Source of the DNA: CAJBLF01 sp964613015 | Lineage (GTDB): Bacteria > Patescibacteriota > Gracilibacteria > Absconditabacterales > Absconditicoccaceae | Direction: 5' to 3' | Assembly (NCBI GenBank): GCA_964613015.1 | Contig: CAZTFP010000005.1 | Span: 1 to 62,444 of the forward strand | DNA length: 62,444 bases | In this document: positions 56,434 through 62,444 of the stretch, one piece after another | Layout of the letters: each line of letters begins with the position of its first letter | Position numbering within the stretch: the first letter of the stretch is position 1 | The notes under the pieces: generated by a model | What the model was told of the DNA's origin: nothing | What the model saw: the letters and a program-made list of their open reading frames with translations, nothing else | Database searches by the model: none | Translations under genes and position numbers: made by a program

Positions 56434-56490
56434 ATGTCTCCTAACTCGTCGCTATATGACATATGTCAGATTAGTGACGAGTTATGGTAG
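56434..56490 (+). repeat. attC-like site F (short)
   Basis: Cores TGTCTCCTAAC and GTTATGGTAGG; inner arms CTCGTCGCTA and TAGTGACGAG form a near-perfect palindrome with a short TATGACATATGTCAGAT loop. Shorter than the other sites; could be a compact attC or an unrelated palindrome. Confidence 0.5.
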
Positions 56491-56622
56491 GTAAACGGTA
56501 ATATTTTGTCCTGACTTTGTCAGTTTTTTTCTAGTTTTGAGTTTTTATAATGATGATACCATAACTATATCAAATATCTTAAAAAAAACAAGAGTTTGAC
56601 TTTTATTCGTTTATTATATCTC

Positions 56623-57654
56623 ATGAAAACAGGTATTTACAAAAAACATGATGAATTGTTGTATAAAATTTCTTCTTTACTTGAAGAAGCTAGAAATCGT
56701 ATCGTTCGTAAAGTAGATCAGACTATTGTCTGTACCTATCGGCATATTTGAAGAGAGATTGTGGAATTTCAACAGTGAGGGAAAGAAAAAGCTGAATATG
56801 GTAAATCTTTAATTGATTTATTGTCTGTTGAGTTAACTAAAAAATTTGGTGATGGGTTTTCTGTTAGAAGCATTAGAAGAATGAGACAATTTTATACTAT
56901 GTATCCAATTTGGCCAACACTGTTGGCCAAATTCAAAAATCTTAGTTGGTCCCATTTTATTTTACTAATGCAGATTGATGATTCGAATAAGAGAAATTTC
57001 TATGCGATTGAGTCAAATGCTAATAATCGATCATTGAGAGAACTCAAAAGACAATTTGATACTAGTCTTTATCATAGACTTGCTCTCAGTAAAAACAAAC
57101 AAGAAGTTAAACAATTATCGAAACTCTGACAAATTATAGAGAAACCGGAGGATGCATTAAAAGATCCCTATGTGCTTGAATTTCTTTGATTAGAAGAAAA
57201 ATCGTATTATTCAGAGCAAGATTTGGAATCTGCAATTATTTCTCATTTACAGAAATTTCTTTTGGAGATGTGAAAATGATTGATGTTTGTGGAAAGACAG
57301 AAGAGAATAACTAATAATGAAGAACATTATCGTATCGACTTGGTGTTTTATCATCGTTTTCTCAAGTGTTTTGTTTTGATTGATCTCAAAAAATGAAAAC
57401 TTGCTCATCAGGATATTGGTCAGATGCAGATGTATGTAAACTACTATGATAGAAAAATAAAAAAATCTGATGAAAATCCGACTATCTGATTGTTGTTATG
57501 TGAACAGAATAATCATTTTGTAGTCAAATATACCTTGCCAAAAGAAAATAAACAAATATTTTCTAGAGAATACAGATTGTATTTACCTAGCAAAAAACAA
57601 CTAGAGAATCAATTAAGAAAAAAATTCGAAAATCAAAAAGAGACTGACAATTAA
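56623..57654 (+). CDS. YhcG-type PD-(D/E)XK nuclease (DUF1016)
   Basis: 343 aa. N-terminal DUF1016 helical domain (VRKVDQTIVCTYRHIG, LLAKFKNLSWSHFILLM), then a nuclease-like domain RIDLVFYHRFLKCFVLIDLKKGKLAHQDIGQMQMYVNYYD, where D, D and K fit the PD-(D/E)XK core. The family is linked to mobile elements and defence or recombination. Seven or more UGA-Gly codons. Lies next to the tyrosine recombinase. Confidence 0.87.
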
Positions 57655-57677
57655 GCCAATCTCTTTAGTGAGAGGAA

Positions 57678-57737
57678 GAAAACGCTTTTAGCTCTCTGCT
57701 CCTCGGGTTAAACGATAACAGTACACATAAAACGCTT
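57678..57737. other. possible attI-like region
   Basis: The nonamer AAAACGCTT occurs at 57678-57686 and 57729-57737, flanking GTTAAACGATAAC (57706-57718), which contains a GTTRRRY core. This layout resembles an attI (direct repeats plus core) next to the recombinase, but the similarity is weak. Confidence 0.35.
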
Positions 57738-57775
57738 AAAAAATCAAATCATTTTATATTTTAAATTATTTTACT

Positions 57776-58588
57776 ATGCAAGATTACCTTCTTCAGCTCA
57801 GCAAAGAGCTCCAACAAAGAAATTACAGTCCAAGGACTGTGGAGATTTATTCTAATTGCTTTTCTTACTTCCTCAAACGAATGAATAACGATATTTCTAG
57901 TATTTCTCGTGAAAAAATCATTGATTTTATTCTTTATCTTCAAAAACAAGGCAGAGCGCCAAAAAGTATTAATCTCTATAAGGATGTCATTAAATTTTTC
58001 TGTAGTCAGATTCTTCATTCTTCTCTTGCTGTTGATATTAAACTATCTAAAGAACCTAAGAAGTTACCTATAGTCCTTTCTAGGATGGAACTGGATCGTA
58101 TGTTTACTGTCCCTCAAAACATCAAACACAAATTGCTGCTTATGGTTGCGTATGGTGCGGGCATGAGAATATCTGAGGTGAAAAATTTGCGTGTGCAAGA
58201 TGTTGATTTTGGTTCATTGACTATCCATATCAAATGAGCTAAAGGACAGAAAGATAGGATAAGTATTTTGTCCGAGAAAATCCGTGATGAATTGGAAAGA
58301 TATTGCTGGTTGAAAAAATCAGATGAATATGTTTTTGAAAGTGAAAGAGCCGGTGCCTTGCATTCTAGAACATTAGATCATATTTTCCATCATGCAAAAG
58401 AAAAAGCTGGTATCACTAAGCCGGCCACTTTTCATTCTTTACGTCATTCGTTTGCGACGCATCTCTTGGAAAATTGAACTGATATCCGTTATGTTCAAGT
58501 ACTTTTGTGACACAATAATATCCGTACAACACAGATGTATACCCAAGTTACCAATCCGATTTTAAAAAATATCGTGAGTCCGTTATAG
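57776..58588 (+). CDS. tyrosine recombinase, XerC/IntI-like
   Basis: 270 aa. N-terminal SAM-like core-binding domain (YSPRTVEIYSNCFSYFLKRM), catalytic Arg in GAGMRISEVKNL, HSLRHSFATHLL (His-x-x-Arg), LLGHNNIRTT (His) and the nucleophile Tyr in MYTQV. The end resembles class 1 IntI, but the IntI-specific insert (alpha-I2 region between the second and third patches) is not seen, so it is closer to Xer or phage integrases. Start at ATG 57776. It is transcribed away from the attC-like array. Confidence 0.88.
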
Positions 58589-58603
58589 TATATTTTAGTA
58601 TAG

Positions 58604-58640
58604 ATTCCGGCCGCAACACTTGGCGCCGGAATGACGTAAA
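58604..58640. other. long hairpin between convergent recombinases
   Basis: ATTCCGGC...GCCGGAAT inverted repeat followed by a T-rich tract. It lies between the two convergent tyrosine recombinase genes and may act as a bidirectional terminator. Confidence 0.55.
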
Positions 58641-58650
58641 CACGGTTTTT

Positions 58651-59499
58651 TTACGCATCCAACAAATCATGTACTTTCTGCAAATGCTTATCATCTACAT
58701 GGGTATAGATCTGTGTCGTGGTGATGGATGCATGACCGAGGAGGGTTTGTACGGCTCTGATGTCGGCGCCTTTTCTAATCAGCGCGGTGGCGAAACTATG
58801 ACGCAGGGTATGTGGTGAAACTTTTTTACTAATCCCAACTAGCGCTGCATACTTTCTGACTATATCTTCGATGCTATTTCTACTGAGATGTTGACCAAAG
58901 CCATTTCTGGATACACTGATAAACAAATATGGACTCGTATCTTTTCTTAATTTTGTATATGTTTTCAATGCATTGATTGCGTGTTTGGTCGCGAATACTG
59001 AGCGGAGTTTTGATCATTTTCCTACAACCGAAAATTGGTTGGAATCCAGTTTGATGTCTTTTTTCTGAAGGGTTATCAATTCCGTAACTCTCAGACCTGT
59101 ACCGTATAAAAATTGTAAAATAGCAAAATCTCTTGCTTGTTTCAGCTCGTTTTGGGTATATTCCCCAGGGGCAGCAAGAATTTTCTCGATATCTTTTTCG
59201 TCTAGATAGTTGACTTCTCTTGGGGGTGTTTTTGCTAGTTCTAGTTTATTAGGACTCATACAATCAATATCGTTTTTCAGAACAAAGCTGAAAAATGCTC
59301 TGATAGCTACGATATGATAATTGATAGTTTTTACGTTCAGTTTATTTTTGTGTAATGCCATCCTATAGTCGAGTAGTTGCATACGGTTTACTTTGGTGAT
59401 TTCGATATCACCGCAAAATTCCAAAAATCTATTGAGCCGTAGACTATAGTTCTCAATTGTTTTTGGACTGACATTTTTTTCGTACTGGAGATAGTACAT
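58651..59499 (-). CDS. Xer-type tyrosine recombinase
   Basis: 282 aa from ATG 59499. KNVSPKTIENYSLRLNRFLEF core-binding domain, catalytic Arg in GTGLRVTELITL, HTLRHSFATALI, LLGHASITTT and Tyr in IYTHV: all catalytic residues present. Likely the housekeeping Xer recombinase that resolves chromosome dimers. Family members usually begin about 10 residues earlier; the upstream frame is open (SSLLEKYMYYLQ) but lacks ATG, so a non-ATG start is possible. Confidence 0.88.
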
Positions 59500-59557
59500 A
59501 TATTTTTCTAAGAGTGAGCTGATGATGGTGGCAGAAGTTTGGTTTTTGAAAAATTTT

Positions 59558-61138
59558 TTATTCTGATGTGGTTCAGGTATTTTGTGGTGGGGTTGTTGTT
59601 CCTGAGTCTGGTGTCACACTTTGAATATCATTTGTTGAAGAAGTAGTTGAAACCGTTGATGTAGATCCTGATGTGCTTGTATCTGCAGGTGATGTTTGTC
59701 CTACTAATTTTTTCAGTTCTACAATATATTGATCGAATTGTGCAAAGTATCCACTGAGATTATCTATTTGTTTTCCGTTTGCAATATCATCCAAAAATGT
59801 CGTGGATTTTTTGGAAATATAGAGTCCATATTTGATGATGGTATTATTATGCATTGTTTTTCCTTGTGCAAGAAAGCTGTTTCCTTGATTTACATAATCA
59901 GTTAATCTTCCTATGTCGCTTGGTGCTGGTTGTGTCGTTGTCGTTCCCAAATCTTGTAATGCTCAAAATGTGTTGTCTACCGGAGCACTTTCGTGACTAC
60001 CTGTCCCTGTATCTACAGTACCACTTGTTTGATCTGTTATTGCCGTTCCTGTAGTTATATCTGTACCTGTAATATCACTTCCTGTCGTAATATCACTTCC
60101 CGTTGTTATGTCTGTTCCTGTAGTTATATCTGTACCTGTGATTTGTCCTCATGTTGTGGTGTCGCTTGCATGCATTGCCGTTTTTCCACCAAACATATTT
60201 CCAAATTCTATAGGATACATGGTTTTGAGAATGAAAAACGTTGTAAATCACAATCCGACAAACATCATTACAAAAAGAAATACCTTTACTCCTATATTTT
60301 TTTTCTGAGGAATCGTTCCATGAATTACTGCTTGTACAGGTGCTTGAGTTGTAGTTGTTGGTATAGTAAATGTTGGAGCTTGTGCAGATATCGGTGTCGT
60401 TAGTATTTGTGGTGACATATCTACTGGTGTCACTTTTGGTGTATCGATTACTGGAGTAATTGTTGGATTACCGAGCATTGCATCTAGATCAAATGTTTTT
60501 GGTGTTTCTATTGCTACTTGTTGTGGAGATATTACAGCTTCTGCAGCTAAACCACCAGCATTTGTGTCTCCTTCTAGTTCATTAATCATTTTCATATCTT
60601 CTTTGAGTTCATCTTGTGCTGTGTTGGTGATTGGTTCAGATTCTAATATTGTAGCTGGTTCGTTTATTTGCTCGATCTCCTTTTCTACATTGGCTTCTTC
60701 GGTAATCGTCTCTGTAGCTATTTGTGTGTTTTCTTCTTTCTGTATCTCTTCATGTATCGTTGTTTCTGTGGATATATTTTCATTATTTTCTGGCTTTACT
60801 TCAGCTATTGATGGTTCTATTGTTTGTTTGGTCAATACGACGGGTTCAGATATTATTGGAGTTGTTATCTGTTGTGTGTCTATTTCTGGTAATTCTTCAA
60901 ATATTGGCTTATCTATACTTGTCTCGCTACTAGGACTTTCAATCGTTTCAGCATTTTTTTCATCTTCTACTGTCAGTCGATTGTCGTTTTTTGGAGCATC
61001 AGATAAATTAAGATCCAAATCAAAATTTATTTCTGGTTCTTTATTTTTTGGGAGTACTATTTCTTCTTTTACTTCATCCAAATTGATTTGTAAATCTTCT
61101 GCCATTGGTGGATTTGGTATTCCTTGTATATCTGTCAT
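59558..61138 (-). CDS. membrane-anchored Thr-rich repeat protein
   Basis: 526 aa. Residues 1-290 are an acidic, Thr/Ile/Glu-rich, probably disordered cytoplasmic part with a Pro/Thr tail. One membrane helix follows (GVKVFLFVMMFVGLGFTTFF). Outside, repeats of the type DITTGTDITTG (DNA 60030-60165), then a helical globular part and a Ser/Thr/Pro-rich end. The gene extends past UGA 59573 to TAA 59558. No family recognised; a surface protein is likely. Confidence 0.72.
60020..60165 (-). repeat. in-gene tandem repeats (Thr/Gly/Asp)
   Basis: Imperfect 18-36 bp units encoding DITTG/TDIT repeats inside the Thr-rich membrane protein. Repeat number is likely variable. Confidence 0.65.
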
Positions 61139-61251
61139 TTTATTCCTTAAAAACTAAATTTTTCGATCTATTTCAAGTATATTCACCATGAGATATTTTA
61201 CCAAAAAAAAGCGTCTTTCCTTACGCTATTGGCTTGACTTTTCTGTCAAAA

Positions 61252-61977
61252 TTATCCTATATGTCTTCACAAAACAGCTCATCGGATTTTTATGTTTGGA
61301 TAGTGGTATTTTATCACTTTTGCTAGTTCGTTGATTGTTGATCCTGTGGTAGTGATATCATCTATAATGAGTAGTGTTTCGTTTCCTTGCAGTTGCGTGT
61401 TTTTGGTCAGAGAAAATGCATTTTTTAGGTTGTGTAATCTGCCATTTCTATCTAGACTTGCCTGTGTTTTCGTATGTTTTTGTTTTTTGGCTATAGACAC
61501 CATTTTCCTGTCCAATATTTTACTTAATTTTTTTGCTAATACTTCTGATTGGTTATATCCTTTGATAAAATAGTGTCTGTATCGATGAGAAGGAATAAAC
61601 GAAATAATTAATTCAGAATTCAAAATTCAAAATTCAAAATAATCGATTTTTTTTTGAAATGATTCATTAGCTTGTAATGCTAGTACTAACCTATCGATTA
61701 AAAATGTACTGATGTCTTTTTTGTGAAAATATTTGAGCTTTATGATAAGTTTTTTGAGTATGTCAGTATATGCAAATGGAATAATAATCCCTTCTAGGCG
61801 ATTATCTTTGTTACCTCTACACTCTATACAGGTGAGATAATCTTTGGAATATCTATGACAATAAGGACATATTTCTGGATGTGGATCTAATTTTTTTTTG
61901 CATTTTTTACATAAATATGTCCCTGTGATTCAGCAGATGGTACATTGTCTGGGGAAGAGAACGTCGATGAGTTTCAT
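61252..61977 (-). CDS. comF: ComF-like double zinc ribbon / phosphoribosyltransferase
   Basis: 241 aa. N-terminal zinc ribbons CTIC...CKKC and CPYC...CIEC, then a type I phosphoribosyltransferase domain with LLIIDDITTTGSTI (PRPP loop). ComF proteins support natural transformation (ssDNA uptake) and link to PriA; common in CPR. UGA-Gly codons in the ribbon (CTICG) and C-terminus. The C-terminus ends at TAA 61252 (GAVLGRHIG). Confidence 0.9.
61615..61642. repeat. AATTCAAA tandem repeat inside comF
   Basis: AATTCAGAATTCAAAATTCAAAATTCAAAAT: an 9-10 bp AT-rich tandem repeat lying in the comF coding sequence, which encodes the poorly conserved linker. Confidence 0.55.
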
Positions 61978-62050
61978 GGTTGTGAGTATATTTAGTCAAA
62001 AAAAGAAAACTATTGAAAAAGTTAGGACCAAAATACTATTTTTTCATTCC

Positions 62051-62079
62051 AAAATAAAAAAAGGGCTATTCGCCCTTTG
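62051..62079 (-). terminator. rho-independent terminator
   Basis: AAAGGGC/GCCCTTT stem followed by seven T on the minus strand, between the 99-aa gene and comF. Confidence 0.78.
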
Positions 62080-62113
62080 TACGTATTTACTAGTCTAAAT
62101 ACCTTTTTAATAC

Positions 62114-62413
62114 TTATTTTTTAATAATAGCTTCAATTGCTGCAAAACTCATTTCTTCTTTGTCGTTGATCAAGATATATAATTCATCTCATGATTTTCC
62201 TTTAAAAAATGTTACCGCAGCTTGATTGAGAAAATAATTTTTCCCATCATCGGTGATTGCTATAAATTTATTGTCATCAGTTTTTGAAAGTACTGCTCTG
62301 ATATGTTTTCTCTCTACGGGTTGGATCAATTTGTAGATAAATTTTCCGTCTTCTAATATTTTGAGCTTGAGAAAATCTCAAGGTACAAGTTTCGTTTTGC
62401 TTGAGTAGTTCAT
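62114..62413 (-). CDS. uncharacterised small protein
   Basis: 99 aa, ATG to TAA, two UGA-Gly codons. Beta-rich N-terminal part (TKLVPGDFLKLKILEDGKFIYKL then HIRAVLSKTDDNKFIAITDDG) and a helical C-terminus (IEAIIKK). No motif recognised. Closed by its own terminator. Confidence 0.68.
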
Positions 62414-62444
62414 GGGTACGGGATATTTTTTTTGATCAGAACCG

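Noticed and set aside
56434..56490. Site F as a plain transcription terminator
   Set aside because: The palindrome has no T-run on either side and shares the TGTCTCCTAAC core with site E, so attC-like is preferred, with low confidence.
57776..58588. Classical IntI integron integrase
   Set aside because: The IntI-specific insert is not visible, so only IntI-like is claimed.
60020..60165. Tandem repeats as CRISPR
   Set aside because: Short in-frame Thr/Gly/Asp units inside a coding gene, no unique spacers.

Overview
The window is an AT-rich segment of a bacterial chromosome that reads UGA as glycine (genetic code 25). This points to the Patescibacteria (CPR) lineages Absconditabacteria (SR1) or Gracilibacteria. 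Under the standard code nearly every gene is broken at UGA. Read as Gly, these codons restore full-length proteins and fall on invariant glycines (YchF P-loop region, UvrC GIY-YIG, enolase GDEGGY region, AhpC, NrdA, DGR reverse transcriptase). All genes below were assembled that way, ending at UAA or UAG. No rRNA or tRNA genes were seen. Start codons generally lack a Shine-Dalgarno sequence; recognisable promoters are TTGACA/TTGCAW with a 16-17 bp spacer and TATAAT.

Layout. (1) 106-11725, minus: two operons of very large, uncharacterised envelope-like proteins (1185 and 1165 aa) with a lipoprotein, coiled-coil proteins and a membrane-anchored L,D-transpeptidase. (2) 11889-24451: housekeeping genes (uvrC, a sigma-region-4/HARE-HTH regulator, ychF, a methyltransferase, a CDF metal transporter, rlmE, a YgjP-type protease, enolase) mixed with unknowns. 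(3) 24654-31929: two proteins of a C-type-lectin-like variable-domain family, a 1667-aa unknown protein and ankyrin genes. (4) 32005-46018: rdgB, YigZ, Sua5/YrdC, type IV pilin-like genes, a long RelA/SpoT protein, class I ribonucleotide reductase (nrdB, nrdA), two peroxiredoxins and a nitroreductase. (5) 46200-57700: an accessory island whose intergenic regions carry six integron attC-like imperfect palindromes. It contains a diversity-generating retroelement (DGR), a BRO-N/Fic protein, a second lectin-like variable protein, a methyltransferase, a WG-repeat protein coupled to a J-domain protein, a DUF805 protein and a YhcG-type nuclease, and it is followed by a tyrosine recombinase. (6) 58651-62413: a Xer recombinase, a Thr-rich membrane protein, a ComF-like phosphoribosyltransferase and a small unknown protein.

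Main discovery. 46825-49741 is a compact, apparently complete DGR: a target gene whose last 54 codons (VR) are followed by a 162-bp template repeat (TR), a reverse transcriptase with the DGR signature IGxxxSQ and YVDD, and an overlapping Avd-like four-helix protein. VR and TR differ at 22 positions, 21 of them adenines in TR. The DGR lies between attC-like sites, so a mutagenic retroelement appears to sit inside an integron-like cassette array of a code-25 CPR bacterium. Three further members of the target family occur in the window without a matching TR.
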